Source: JALZDI01 sp036259355
GTDB taxonomy: Bacteria > Actinomycetota > Actinomycetes > Propionibacteriales > Nocardioidaceae
Assembly (NCBI GenBank): GCA_036259355.1
Contig: DATABY010000046.1
Location: 3,426 to 67,425, forward strand
Reading direction: 5' to 3'
DNA length: 64,000 bases
This document shows, piece after piece, positions 46,103-54,813 of this stretch. Positions within the stretch are counted from its first letter, which is position 1. Each line of letters opens with the position of its first letter. Position numbers and translations under genes: made by a program. The notes under the pieces are model-generated. The model saw nothing but the letters and a program-made list of their open reading frames with translations, had not been told where the DNA came from and did no database searches.

Positions 46103-46849
46103 ATGACGGCCGATGCCCGGCGCAGCCGCGGCCAGGCGAGACGCGGTAGCCAGGGTGCGCAGGGCCGCGCCGAGGTGCGTCGCGGTCGACCGCGGGTGGC
46201 CGGCCAGCGCGCAGCCGAGCGACGGCGCGAGGACCCTCCCCCCAAGGCGGCCAAGCGCGGCCTCGCCCTGCCGAGCCTGCCGGCACCGCGGTTGCCGCGG
46301 TTGCGCCGCGGACCGAAGGCGCCGCAGCAGGACAAGCCACTGCGTTCGTCGACCCGGGACGTCCCGCGTTCCTCCGCGCCTCGGGTGACCGCGCTGCTCG
46401 CCGTACTCGCGCTGCTTGCGGCGGTGTTGGTCGGCTACCTCGCGGTGCAGCTACGGGAGGCGCGGGCGAGCGAGTCCGCGGCGTCCAACGGCCAGGTGAC
46501 CGCGGCGCGGTACGCCGAGCAGCTGCTGTCCTACAACCACGCCCGGCTCGACCGCGACTTCACCGAGGCGCAGAAGCTCGTGACCGAGGGCTTCCGCAAG
46601 CAGTACACCAGGGCCACCGACGTCGTCCGCGAGAAGGCCGTCACCGAGAGGGCCGTCATCAAGGCCGAGGTCGTGGCGGCGTCCGTCGTGAACGCGGAGC
46701 CGCACGAGGTGAGGACCCTGCTGTTCGTCAACCAGACCACCACCACGAAGGGCCAGGACAGCGCTCCCGCCATCGACCTGAACCGCGTGATGCTCACGCT
46801 GGTCGAGGAGGACGGACGCTGGCTCGTCAGCGACCTCGACGCGCTCTGA
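46103..46849 (+). CDS. Mce-associated membrane protein 2 with long basic N-terminus
   Basis: Second Mas-type protein, 248 residues from ATG 46103 (GGGAG 4 bases upstream); ATGs at 46037 and 46055 would lengthen it by 22 or 16 residues. About 90 cytoplasmic residues are basic and Pro/Arg-rich (ADARRSRGQARRGSQGAQ and on), then one membrane helix (VTALLAVLALLAAVLVGYLA) and an NTF2-like exported domain (GFRKQYTRATDVVREKAVTE; EEDGRWLVSDLDAL). Last gene of the mce operon before KstR operator 3. Confidence 0.8.
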   Translation: MTADARRSRGQARRGSQGAQGRAEVRRGRPRVAGQRAAERRREDPPPKAAKRGLALPSLPAPRLPRLRRGPKAPQQDKPLRSSTRDVPRSSAPRVTALLAVLALLAAVLVGYLAVQLREARASESAASNGQVTAARYAEQLLSYNHARLDRDFTEAQKLVTEGFRKQYTRATDVVREKAVTERAVIKAEVVAASVVNAEPHEVRTLLFVNQTTTTKGQDSAPAIDLNRVMLTLVEEDGRWLVSDLDAL

Positions 46850-46886
46850 CGAGCGCTCGCGTCCCGGCCTGTTCTTGCGTCCAAAC

Positions 46887-46900
46887 GAGAACACGTTCTA
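46887..46900. promoter_or_regulatory. KstR operator 3, upstream of the SDR pair
   Basis: GAGAACACGTTCTA matches the KstR consensus except for the first base; its arms AGAAC/GTTCT are perfect. The final TA begins TAGTGT (46899-46904), a TANNNT -10 candidate. The hsd4A-like ATG is 58 bases downstream. Confidence 0.75.
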
Positions 46901-46958
46901 GTGTGTCTGGCGTGGCGGCCATGCCGCCCTGCCCCTGCTGCCTGCCGAGGAGAAGACC

Positions 46959-47864
46959 ATGGCTCCTGCCCCCGCCGGCACCGACCTGGAGGGTCGGGTC
47001 GCGATCGTCACCGGGGCCGGTGCCGGGCTGGGTCGGTCCGAGGCGCTGGCGCTGGCCCGCTCGGGCGCGAGGCTGGTCCTCAACGACCTCCCCGGTGCCG
47101 CCGACGCGGTGGCGGACGAGGTCGGCCAGGTCGGCTCCGAGGCGCTCGTGGTCGCCGGGGACGTGTCGGAGCGCAGCACGGCGGACGAGCTGCTGCGTGT
47201 GGCGGTCGACCGGTTCGGCGCGCTGGACATCATGGTCAACAACGCGGGCGTGCTGCGAGACCGGATGCTGTTCAACATGTCCGACGATGAGTGGGACCTC
47301 GTGCTCAAGGTCCATCTGCGTGGGCACTTCCTCACCTCCCGCAACGCGGCGGCGTACTGGCGGGAACGCTCGAAGGCGGCCGGCGGGCCGGTCTACGGCC
47401 GTGTGGTCAACACCGCTTCGGAGGCGTTCCTGGTCGGGTCCGAGGGGCAGCCCAACTACGCCTCCGCCAAGGCCGGTATCGCGGCACTCACGGTGTCGAC
47501 CGCACGGGCCCTGCACCGCTACGGCGTGCGGGCCAACGCGATCTGCCCGCGGGCGAGAACGGCGATGACCTCGGCCGTCTTCGGCGACGCCCCGGCGGAC
47601 GGCATCGACCCGCTCTCGCCCGAGCATGTGGCGCCGCTGGTCGCCTACCTCGCCTCGCCGGCCGCGGAGGACGTCACCGGCCAGGTGTTCGTGGTGTACG
47701 GCGGCATGGTGGCGCTGATGGCCCCGCCGAGCGTGGAGAAGCGGTTCGACGCCAGCGCGCCGACCTGGACGCAGGACGACCTCGCCCAGACGCTCGGCAG
47801 CTACTTCGAGTCGCGCGACCCGGAAGAGAACTTCTCCTGCCGTGAGGTCATGGAGCTCAGCTGA
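46959..47864 (+). CDS. hsd4A: steroid-type SDR, Hsd4A-like (17-beta-HSD / 3-hydroxyacyl-CoA dehydrogenase)
   Basis: SDR of 301 residues of the multifunctional-enzyme type. Motifs: VAIVTGAGAGLGRSEALAL, DIMVNNAGVLRDRMLFNMSD, VVNTASEAF (Ser) and YASAKAGIAALT (Tyr/Lys). The C-terminal extension after residue 250 (EKRFDASAPTWTQDDL) is as in Rv3502c. In mycobacteria Hsd4A acts on hydroxyacyl-CoA steps of the sterol side chain and on 17-hydroxysteroids. Under KstR operator 3, beside mce4 as in M. tuberculosis. GAGGAG precedes the ATG. Confidence 0.85.
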   Translation: MAPAPAGTDLEGRVAIVTGAGAGLGRSEALALARSGARLVLNDLPGAADAVADEVGQVGSEALVVAGDVSERSTADELLRVAVDRFGALDIMVNNAGVLRDRMLFNMSDDEWDLVLKVHLRGHFLTSRNAAAYWRERSKAAGGPVYGRVVNTASEAFLVGSEGQPNYASAKAGIAALTVSTARALHRYGVRANAICPRARTAMTSAVFGDAPADGIDPLSPEHVAPLVAYLASPAAEDVTGQVFVVYGGMVALMAPPSVEKRFDASAPTWTQDDLAQTLGSYFESRDPEENFSCREVMELS

Positions 47865-47881
47865 AGAGAGGCTCGTCAGCC

Positions 47882-48643
47882 ATGGGAAGACTGGACGGCA
47901 AGGTCGCGCTGGTCACGGGATCGGCGCGGGGGCAGGGTGCGGCCGTGGCCCAGCGGTTCGTCGACGAGGGCGCGCGGGTCGTGGTGGCCGACGTGCTCGA
48001 CGACGTGGGCAAGGAGACCGCGAGCGCCCTCGGTGACTCGGCGTACTTCCGGCACCTCGACGTCAGCGACGAGCACGAGTGGGCGAGTGCCGTGGAGGAG
48101 GCCGCCGCGACGTTCGGCCGCCTCGACGTGCTCGTCAACAACGCCGGCGTGCTGCACTTCGCGGCGATCGCGGACCAGACGGTGGAGGACTTCTGGCGGG
48201 TGGTGTCGGTCAACCAGCTCGGCTGCTTCCTCGGCATGCGCACGGTCGCATCGGTGATGACCGCGCAGGGCGGCGGCTCCATCGTCAACGTCTCCTCGAT
48301 CGAGGGGCTGGCGGGCGCACCGTTCCTCATCGCCTACAACTCGACCAAGTTCGCCATCCGGGGAATGACCAAGACCGCGGCGCTCGAGCTCGGCGCGTCG
48401 GGTATCCGGGTGAACTCCGTGCATCCGGGTCTCATCGACACCGGCATGACGCGCGCGGCCGCGGGCGGCGACGGTGCCGACCTCGACCGGGCGTGCCGGC
48501 GGCTGCCGACCAAGCGCGCGGGCCGACCCGACGACGTCACCGGCATCATGACGTTCCTCGCCAGCGACGAGAGTGTCTACTGCACCGGCTCGGAGTTCGT
48601 CGTCGACGGCGGCGCCACCGCAGGCCACGCCTTCACCCACTGA
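47882..48643 (+). CDS. SDR, 3-alpha/20-beta-hydroxysteroid dehydrogenase-like (FabG3/Rv2002 type)
   Basis: SDR of 253 residues: VALVTGSARGQGAAVAQRF, LDVLVNNAGVLHFAAI, VNVSSIEGLAGAPF (Ser), AYNSTKFAIRGMTKTAA (Tyr/Lys), RVNSVHPGLIDTGMT and GAEFVVDGG-like SEFVVDGGATAGHA. The pattern is very close to Rv2002. Starts 17 bases after the Hsd4A-like gene, so co-transcribed. Steroid substrate is inferred from family and the operator. Confidence 0.8.
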   Translation: MGRLDGKVALVTGSARGQGAAVAQRFVDEGARVVVADVLDDVGKETASALGDSAYFRHLDVSDEHEWASAVEEAAATFGRLDVLVNNAGVLHFAAIADQTVEDFWRVVSVNQLGCFLGMRTVASVMTAQGGGSIVNVSSIEGLAGAPFLIAYNSTKFAIRGMTKTAALELGASGIRVNSVHPGLIDTGMTRAAAGGDGADLDRACRRLPTKRAGRPDDVTGIMTFLASDESVYCTGSEFVVDGGATAGHAFTH

Positions 48644-48688
48644 CCGCCGGGAGCACTTCTGCGATCTCGGCGTGAGGGTCCGCAGTGC

Positions 48689-49279
48689 TCAGCGCAGGAG
48701 CAGGCGTACGGCGATCTCCATCTCGCGGGCGACGTCGCTGGCCGACGCCCGGCCGGTGACCCAGGCGACGAGGCTGGCCAGCCACACGTCGCCGATGACC
48801 TTCGCGATCGCCTTGTCCTCGTCGTTGGCCTCGTGGTCGGGGCCGTGCATGGCACGCACGAACATGTACTCCATACGCATGCCCACCGCATGCACCTCCA
48901 CCGCGGCCGAGGCGTCGGCGAACATGAAGGCACGGGTCACCGCCTCGGTGAGGTTGGGGTCGCGCTGCATCGCGCGGGTCGTCCGGCCCAGCACGAACAG
49001 CACCCGGTCGTACGGCGTGTCACCGGGGATCGTGGTGCGGTCGAGCTTGGCCTGTGCGCGCTCGAACTCCTGCGCCAGCGCCGAGACCAGCAGGTGGATC
49101 TTCGACGGGAAGTAGCGGTACAGCGTGCCCAGGGCCACGTCGGCGCGCTCGGCCACCGCCCGCATCTGCACGGCGTCGAAGCCGCCCTTGGACGCCAGCG
49201 CAAGCGTGGCGTCGAGGATGCGCTGCCGCCGGTCACGCTGCGCGGCGGAGCCGAGATTGTCATCGGTCAGGGCGCTCAT
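48689..49279 (-). CDS. kstR: TetR-family repressor KstR of steroid catabolism
   Basis: TetR regulator of 196 residues. The N-terminal helix-turn-helix (RILDATLALASKGGFDAVQM; ADVALGTLYRYFPSKIHLLV) and the ligand domain (MQRDPNLTEAVTRAFMFADA; VIGDVWLASLVAWVTGRASA) follow KstR (Rv3574) almost block by block. KstR represses cholesterol genes until an early CoA-thioester of the sterol binds it. ATG at 49279 has AGGGGG upstream. Operator 4 lies in its upstream region, in keeping with the known autoregulation. It converges on the SDR pair and diverges from the glycosyltransferase. Confidence 0.93.
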   Translation of the reverse strand: MSALTDDNLGSAAQRDRRQRILDATLALASKGGFDAVQMRAVAERADVALGTLYRYFPSKIHLLVSALAQEFERAQAKLDRTTIPGDTPYDRVLFVLGRTTRAMQRDPNLTEAVTRAFMFADASAAVEVHAVGMRMEYMFVRAMHGPDHEANDEDKAIAKVIGDVWLASLVAWVTGRASASDVAREMEIAVRLLLR

Positions 49280-49356
49280 GGGATCCCCCTTACCCGATGT
49301 CCGCATCTGCGTCATGCATCCTCCACGCCCCTATGACCGGGCCTTTAGTGACCGGG

Positions 49357-49377
49357 GCCACGGCGTAAAGCCGTGGC
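49357..49377. repeat. hairpin in the kstR / glycosyltransferase intergenic region
   Basis: GCCACGGC (49357-49364) pairs with GCCGTGGC (49370-49377) around GTAAA, a perfect 8-base stem. It lies in the predicted kstR leader. Function unknown. Confidence 0.5.
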
Positions 49378-49410
49378 ATTCTCTACGCTAACATTCCCCA
49401 ACACATAAAT

Positions 49411-49424
49411 CAGAACACGTTTCA
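49411..49424. promoter_or_regulatory. KstR operator 4, between kstR and the glycosyltransferase operon
   Basis: CAGAACACGTTTCA has the core AAC-N2-GTT and the final A but C at the first position. It is 20 bases before the glycosyltransferase GTG and 132 before kstR. Opposed -10 candidates lie at 49384-49389 (TACGCT, plus) and 49385-49390 (TAGCGT, minus), so the site would cover the -35 region of kstR and lie just inside the other transcript. Confidence 0.65.
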
Positions 49425-49443
49425 GTGGAGCGGAGGTTGGCTC

Positions 49444-50688
49444 GTGCGCGTCGCTCTGCTGTCGTACCGCAGCAAGCCGCACTGCGGTGGACAGGGCGTC
49501 TACGTCCGCTATCTCAGCCGAGAGCTCGTCGCCCAGGGCCACACCGTGGAGGTGTTCTCCGGGCAGCCCTACCCCGAGCTCGACGCCGGCGTCACGCTGA
49601 CGAAAGTTCCGAGTCTCGACCTGTACCGCGAGCCCGACCCGTTCCGGACCCCCCACCCGCGGGAGTTCCGCGACGCCATCGACCTGCTCGAGGTCGGCAT
49701 CATGTACACCGCCGGGTTCCCCGAGCCGCTGACGTTCAGCCTCCGGGTCGCGCGGATGCTGCGCGACCGGGTCGACGACTTCGACATCGTGCACGACAAC
49801 CAGTCGCTGGGCCTCGGCCTGCTCGGTCTGCCGGCGTCGGGCCTGCCCGTGGTGGCCACCGTGCACCACCCGATCACGTTCGACCGTCGCGTCGACCTGG
49901 CCGCCGCGCGCAACCCGTGGCGCAAGCTGCTCACGCGACGCTGGTACGGCTTCCTGCGCATGCAGGGCCGCGTCGCCCGCAGGCTGCCGCAGCTCATCAC
50001 GGTCTCCCGCTCCTCGGCCACCGACATCGCCGCCGACTTCGGCGTCGACCCCGGCCGGCTCCGCACCATCCCGCTCGGCGTGGACGCGCAGACCTTCGCC
50101 CCGCCCACCGCGCCACGGGTGCCGGGCCGCATCGTCGCGATGGCCAGCGCCGACACCCCGATGAAGGGCGTGCACACGCTGCTGGAGGCGGTGGCCAAGC
50201 TGCGCACCGACCGTGAGGTGGAGCTGGTGCTGGTCAGCAGGCCGGTCCCGGGCGGACCGACCGAGCGGCTGGTCGAGGAACTCGCGATCGGCGACGTCGT
50301 CCGGTTCGCCAGCGGGCTGTCCGACGATGCCCTGGCCGACCTGATGGGGTCCGCCGAGGTCATGTGCGTGCCGTCCCTGTACGAGGGCTTCTCGCTGCCC
50401 ACCGTGGAGGCGATGGCGTGCGGCACCCCACTGGTGGTCAGCCGCGCCGGCGCGATCCCCGAGGTGGTGGGGTCCGACGGACTCTGCGCCGACCAGGTGA
50501 CGCCGGGCGACACCGAGGAGCTCGCCGCCGCCCTCGCTACGCTGCTCGCTGCGCCGGAGCGCCGGACGGCGATGGGGGAGGCCGGACGGGCCCGGGTGCT
50601 GGAGCGGTTCAGCTGGTCGTCGGTGGCCCGCTCGACCGCCGACTGCTACGCCGACGCGGTCGCCGAGTGGAGGAGGTCGACATGCTGA
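49444..50688 (+). CDS. GT4-family glycosyltransferase in the KstR locus
   Basis: Retaining GT-B glycosyltransferase of 414 residues. The N-terminal acceptor domain has YRSKPHCGGQGVYVRYLSRE and VHHPITFDRR; the donor domain has VPSLYEGFSLPTVEAMACGT and GAIPEVVG. Glycosyl donor and acceptor unknown; Rv0225 of M. tuberculosis is a possible relative. GTG at 49444 with GGAGCGGAGG upstream. Heads three overlapping genes (glycosyltransferase, methyltransferase, alpha/alpha-barrel protein) and starts right after a KstR operator. Confidence 0.85.
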   Translation: MRVALLSYRSKPHCGGQGVYVRYLSRELVAQGHTVEVFSGQPYPELDAGVTLTKVPSLDLYREPDPFRTPHPREFRDAIDLLEVGIMYTAGFPEPLTFSLRVARMLRDRVDDFDIVHDNQSLGLGLLGLPASGLPVVATVHHPITFDRRVDLAAARNPWRKLLTRRWYGFLRMQGRVARRLPQLITVSRSSATDIAADFGVDPGRLRTIPLGVDAQTFAPPTAPRVPGRIVAMASADTPMKGVHTLLEAVAKLRTDREVELVLVSRPVPGGPTERLVEELAIGDVVRFASGLSDDALADLMGSAEVMCVPSLYEGFSLPTVEAMACGTPLVVSRAGAIPEVVGSDGLCADQVTPGDTEELAAALATLLAAPERRTAMGEAGRARVLERFSWSSVARSTADCYADAVAEWRRSTC

Positions 50689-51419
50689 CGGTGGACTTCG
50701 ACCGGCTGGGCGTGCGTCCCGGCGACCGGGTGATCGACGTCGGCTGCGGGGCCGGACGGCACGCGTTCGAGCTGTACCGACGCGGCACCGACGTGGTCGC
50801 GTTCGACCAGGACGAGCCCGAGCTGCGTGCGGTCGCCGAGATGTTCGCCGCGATGAGGGCGCAGGGGCAGGTGCCCGAGAGCGGCAGCGCGCGCACGGTG
50901 CACGGCGACGCACTGGCACTCCCGTTCCCCGACGGCCACTTCGACCGTGTGGTGGCCTCCGAGATCCTCGAGCACGTCCCGCAGGACGAGCGCGCGATCA
51001 GCGAGCTCGTCCGCGTCCTCCGACCGGGCGGGAGCGCCGCGGTCACCGTGCCGCGGTGGTGGCCGGAGAAGGTGTGCTGGGCGCTGTCGGACGCCTACCA
51101 CCAGGTCGAGGGCGGCCACGTGCGCATCTACACCGGCCGAGAGCTGGCCACCAAGCTGAGCGGCGCCGGCCTGCAGGCGGTGGGGCGACAGCACGCCCAC
51201 GGCCTGCATGCGCCCTACTGGTGGCTCAAGTGCGCGGTGGGGGTCGACCGCGACGATCATCCGCTGCCCCGGCTCTACCACCGGCTGCTGGTGTGGGACA
51301 TGATGCGGCGCCCTTGGCTGACGCGGATCGCCGAGCGGGTGCTGAACCCGGTGCTCGGCAAGAGCCTGGTGCTGTACCTCCGCAAGCCGGCCACGGAGTC
51401 AGGTCGTGCCGCGGCCTGA
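50682..51419 (+). CDS. class I SAM-dependent methyltransferase
   Basis: Methyltransferase of 245 residues: SAM motif VIDVGCGAGRHAFEL, DGHFDRVVASEILEHVPQDE and VLRPGGSAAVTVPRWW. The C-terminal third (RLYHRLLVWDMMRRPWLTR) is a basic/aromatic helix region. ATG at 50682 overlaps the glycosyltransferase by 7 bases; AGGAGG is upstream. Substrate unknown. Confidence 0.85.
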   Translation: MLTVDFDRLGVRPGDRVIDVGCGAGRHAFELYRRGTDVVAFDQDEPELRAVAEMFAAMRAQGQVPESGSARTVHGDALALPFPDGHFDRVVASEILEHVPQDERAISELVRVLRPGGSAAVTVPRWWPEKVCWALSDAYHQVEGGHVRIYTGRELATKLSGAGLQAVGRQHAHGLHAPYWWLKCAVGVDRDDHPLPRLYHRLLVWDMMRRPWLTRIAERVLNPVLGKSLVLYLRKPATESGRAAA

Positions 51420-52518
51420 GCTGCCGGAGGTCCCAGGCGTCATCGCCGCCGACGCGATCGCCGCCACCGCGGACTCGGTGGCGGCGGTGCAGGAGCGCAG
51501 CGGCGCGATCCCCTGGTTCGCCGGCGGTCATGTCGACCCGTGGGACCACGTGGAGTGCGCGATGGCGCTGTCGGTCGCGGGCCGCTACGCCGAGGCGGAG
51601 CGGGCCTACCGGTGGCTGTTCGACACGCAGCGCGCCGACGGCTCCTGGCCGATCAAGGTCCGCGGCGGCCGGGTGGAGGACGCCGGGGCCGACACCAACT
51701 TCACCGCCTATCCCGCCGTCGGCGCCTGGCACCACTGGCTGCTGACGCGCTCGGAGCGGTTCGTCCGTGCGGCGTGGCCGGCGGTGCGACGCTCGCTCGA
51801 CTTCGTCGTCTCGCTCCAGGCCGCACGTGGGGAGATCTTCTGGGCCCAAGGCCAGGCGAAGCAGGGCGTACGCGGCGTTGTGGACGAGACCGCGCTGCTC
51901 GCCGGCTGCGCCAGCATCCACCAGAGCCTGCGCTGCGGCCTCGCGCTCGCCGACCTGGTCGGCGAACCGCAACCGGAGTGGGAGATCGCACTGGGCCGGC
52001 TCCGCCACGTCCTGCGCCGCCATCCCGAGGCGTTCGCCGACCACAGCCGCTACTCGATGGACTGGTACTACCCGGTGCTCGGAGGCGCTGTGCGCGGACA
52101 CCGCGGTCGCGAACGCGTCAAGGAACGCTGGCAAAGCTTCGTGGTGCCCGGCTGGGGCGCTCGATGCGTCTCCGACCGTCCGTGGGTGACCGGTGCCGAG
52201 ACCTGCGAGCTCGTGCTTTCGTTGCACGCCCTCGACGAGTACGACGCCGCCCTCGAGCTGTTCGAGTCCATGCAGCATCTGCGCGATCCCGACGGCTCGT
52301 ACTGGACCGGCCACGTCGTCGACGCCGGTGTGCGCTGGCCGCAGGAGCGCAGCACGTGGACGGCCGCCGCGGTCATCCTCGCGGCCGACGCCCTGGCGGG
52401 GGCCACCCCGGCGAGCACGGTCTTCCGCGCCGACGACCTCCCCGCCGGGCTCGATGTGGAGGCCTGCGAATGTTGGGAGGAGACCGCGTCCGCCGGGCCG
52501 CATCTGGCCCGAGAATAG
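51406..52518 (+). CDS. alpha/alpha-barrel protein annotated in relatives as prenyltransferase
   Basis: Protein of 370 residues with repeats of the squalene-cyclase/prenyltransferase or six-hairpin barrel kind: RAYRWLFDTQRADGSWPIKV, LFESMQHLRDPDGSYWTGHV, and an aromatic-rich YSMDWYYPVLGGAVRG. No DDxxD or DxDD catalytic motif of terpene cyclases is seen, so an enzymatic terpene role is uncertain; a glycosidase-like barrel is also possible. GTG at 51406 overlaps the methyltransferase by 14 bases. Ends just before KstR operator 5. Confidence 0.65.
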   Translation: MPRPELPEVPGVIAADAIAATADSVAAVQERSGAIPWFAGGHVDPWDHVECAMALSVAGRYAEAERAYRWLFDTQRADGSWPIKVRGGRVEDAGADTNFTAYPAVGAWHHWLLTRSERFVRAAWPAVRRSLDFVVSLQAARGEIFWAQGQAKQGVRGVVDETALLAGCASIHQSLRCGLALADLVGEPQPEWEIALGRLRHVLRRHPEAFADHSRYSMDWYYPVLGGAVRGHRGRERVKERWQSFVVPGWGARCVSDRPWVTGAETCELVLSLHALDEYDAALELFESMQHLRDPDGSYWTGHVVDAGVRWPQERSTWTAAAVILAADALAGATPASTVFRADDLPAGLDVEACECWEETASAGPHLARE

Positions 52519-52529
52519 AACACGTTCTA
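52516..52529. promoter_or_regulatory. KstR operator 5 (full consensus match)
   Basis: TAGAACACGTTCTA fits the consensus at all fixed positions. It overlaps the stop codon of the barrel protein gene, and its last TA starts TATAGT (52528-52533), a good -10. It controls the side-chain operon starting at 52578. Confidence 0.9.
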
Positions 52530-52577
52530 TAGTGGGGAGCCCGATCCCCCAGCCGCAGAGCGAGGCGAATGCCGCCG

Positions 52578-54791
52578 ATGTCCATCGCGATCACCCCCGA
52601 GCAGCGCGCGCTGCAGGAGAGCATCCGCTCCTGGGCGCAGCGCTCCGAGCCGATCGCATGGCTGCGCACGCGGGCCGACGCGGAGCAGGACGCGGTGCTT
52701 GCCGGTCCAGCACTGCCGGACTCCTGGAGGACGCTCGCGGGGCTCGGGCTGCTGGCGGTCCACCTCGGCGAGGACGTCGGCGGCTCCGGCGGCACGGTCA
52801 CCGATCTCGCGGCCGGCCTCGAGGAAGCCGCCCGGGTGCAGGCTCCCGGCGCGGTGCTGACCACGGCGCTCGCCGGCCTGCTGCTGGGCCGCTGCGACGG
52901 GACCGCTGCCAAGGAGCTGCTGCCGGCACTGGCCGAGGGCACCGCCGTCGCCGGCGTCGCGCTTTCTGCGCACGGCCTGCGGGCCCACCCCGACGGCGAC
53001 GGAGTGCGCGTGCAGGGCGACACCGACTCCGTGCTCGACGCCGGGGTCGCCGACGTGCTGCTCCTGGGCGCAGGGTCGGCGGGCGGCGCCGAAACGTGGT
53101 GCGTGGTCGATGTTCGCGCCCCCGGGGTCACCGTGGAGCACCAGCGGCCCCTCGACCCGAGCCGTGCGCCGGCGAAGGTGCGCCTCGACCTCGTCGTACC
53201 CGCTGACCGGCTGCTGGGCGAGCTCGACGCGGCCACGGCTCAGGAGGCGGCCGCGGTGCTCGCCGCGGCGGAGGCTGCCGGGCTGGCCGCATGGGCCCTG
53301 TCCAGCGCGGTCGAGCACGCCCGCACCCGCGAGCAGTTCGGGCGACCGGTCGGCTCGTTCCAGGCGGTCAAGCACCTGTGCACGCAGATGCTGTGCCGTG
53401 CCGAGCTCGTCGCTGCCGCGGCATGGGATGCGGCCAGGGCGTACGACGACGGCTCCGCCGGTCGCGGCCTCGCCGCCGCGAGTGCGGCCGCCGTCGCCGT
53501 CGACGGTGCGGTCGACAACGCCAAGGACTGCATCCAGGTGCTCGGCGGCATCGGCTACACCTGGGAGCACGACGCGCACCTGTACCTCCGCCGCGCGCTC
53601 GCCCTGCGCGCCCTGCTCGGCGGGAGCGCCCGCTGGCGCACGCGCACCGCCGACCTGGCGCTGGCCGGCCGCCGACGGCACGCCCGCGTCTCGCTCGAGG
53701 GGCAGGCGGAGCAGACCCGCGACGACGTGCGTCGCGTCGCCGACTCCTGTCGGCACCTGGAGCCCGCGGAGCAGCGCCGGGTGCTCGCGGACAACGGCCT
53801 GCTCGCGCCGCACTGGCCGGAGCCGTACGGCCGGGACGCCGGACCGGCCGAGCAGCTGGTGATCGACGACGAGCTGGACCGGCAGGGCATCACGCGCCCC
53901 GGCCTGCTCATCGCCGGCTGGGCGCTGCCGACGATCATCGAGCACGGCAGCGACGAGCAGCGCGAGCGGTTCGTGCCGGACTCGCTGCGCGGGGCGATCA
54001 CCTGGTGCCAGCTCTTCAGCGAACCCGGCGCCGGATCCGACCTCGCCTCCTTGCGCACGCGCGCCGAGCGCGTCGACGGCGGCTGGCGCCTCACCGGGCA
54101 GAAGGTGTGGACGTCGCTGGCGCACGAGGCGGACTGGGCGATCTGCCTGGCCCGCACCAACCCCGATGCGCCCAAGCACAAGGGCATCACGTACTTCCTC
54201 GTCGACATGCGCTCCGACGGCGTCGAGGTGCGTCCGCTACGGGAGATGACCGGCGACGCGCTGTTCAACGAGGTGTTCCTCGACGGCGTGATCGTGCCCG
54301 ACGACTGCGTGGTGGGTGAGGTCGACGGCGGCTGGCGGCTGGCTCGCGCGACGCTGGCCAACGAGCGGGTCGCGATGTCGGGCGGCTCCTCCCTCGGCTC
54401 GGCAGTGGAGCATCTGCTCACGCTGGCCACCGAGAGCGGTGCCGCCGACGACCCGGTCACCCGGCACCGCCTCGGCGCGCTGGTCGCGCAGGGCCATGCC
54501 GTCTCCATGCTCGGACTGCGCAGCACCATGCGCAGCCTTCGCGGCGACGGCCCCGGAGCGGAGTCGAGCGTGCAGAAGCTGGTCGGGGTGGAGCACCGGC
54601 AGGCGGTGGGCGAGGCCGCGCTGGAGCTGCTGGGCCCGGGTGCCGCGGTGGTCGACGACCGCTCGTCGCCGGTGGTGCACGAGATGCTGCTCAGCCGGTG
54701 CCTGAGCATCGCCGGCGGCACCACCCAGGTGCTCCGGTCGCTGGTCGGCGAGCGCGTGCTCGGCCTGCCCCGCGAACCCGCCGGCACCTGA
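52578..54791 (+). CDS. fadE34: two-domain acyl-CoA dehydrogenase, FadE34/ChsE3-like
   Basis: Tandem acyl-CoA dehydrogenase of 737 residues; both halves have the full fold. N-half: TREQFGRPVGSFQAVKHLCT and QVLGGIGYTWEHDAHLYLRR. C-half: PGAGSDLASLRTRAERVDGG, GQKVWTSLAHEADWAICLAR, and GGTTQVLRSLVGERVLGLP. In M. tuberculosis FadE34 (beside kstR) oxidises the C24 steroid CoA ester in side-chain breakdown. ATG at 52578 fits the family start; ATG 52569 is possible. Led by operator 5; next gene after 22 bases. Confidence 0.88.
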   Translation: MSIAITPEQRALQESIRSWAQRSEPIAWLRTRADAEQDAVLAGPALPDSWRTLAGLGLLAVHLGEDVGGSGGTVTDLAAGLEEAARVQAPGAVLTTALAGLLLGRCDGTAAKELLPALAEGTAVAGVALSAHGLRAHPDGDGVRVQGDTDSVLDAGVADVLLLGAGSAGGAETWCVVDVRAPGVTVEHQRPLDPSRAPAKVRLDLVVPADRLLGELDAATAQEAAAVLAAAEAAGLAAWALSSAVEHARTREQFGRPVGSFQAVKHLCTQMLCRAELVAAAAWDAARAYDDGSAGRGLAAASAAAVAVDGAVDNAKDCIQVLGGIGYTWEHDAHLYLRRALALRALLGGSARWRTRTADLALAGRRRHARVSLEGQAEQTRDDVRRVADSCRHLEPAEQRRVLADNGLLAPHWPEPYGRDAGPAEQLVIDDELDRQGITRPGLLIAGWALPTIIEHGSDEQRERFVPDSLRGAITWCQLFSEPGAGSDLASLRTRAERVDGGWRLTGQKVWTSLAHEADWAICLARTNPDAPKHKGITYFLVDMRSDGVEVRPLREMTGDALFNEVFLDGVIVPDDCVVGEVDGGWRLARATLANERVAMSGGSSLGSAVEHLLTLATESGAADDPVTRHRLGALVAQGHAVSMLGLRSTMRSLRGDGPGAESSVQKLVGVEHRQAVGEAALELLGPGAAVVDDRSSPVVHEMLLSRCLSIAGGTTQVLRSLVGERVLGLPREPAGT

Positions 54792-54813
54792 CAGGCAACG
54801 ACAAGGACCCCGC

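Noticed and set aside
49357..49377. Hairpin as a riboswitch or sRNA
   Set aside because: Only one 8-base stem is present, with no conserved aptamer core; listed as a repeat only.
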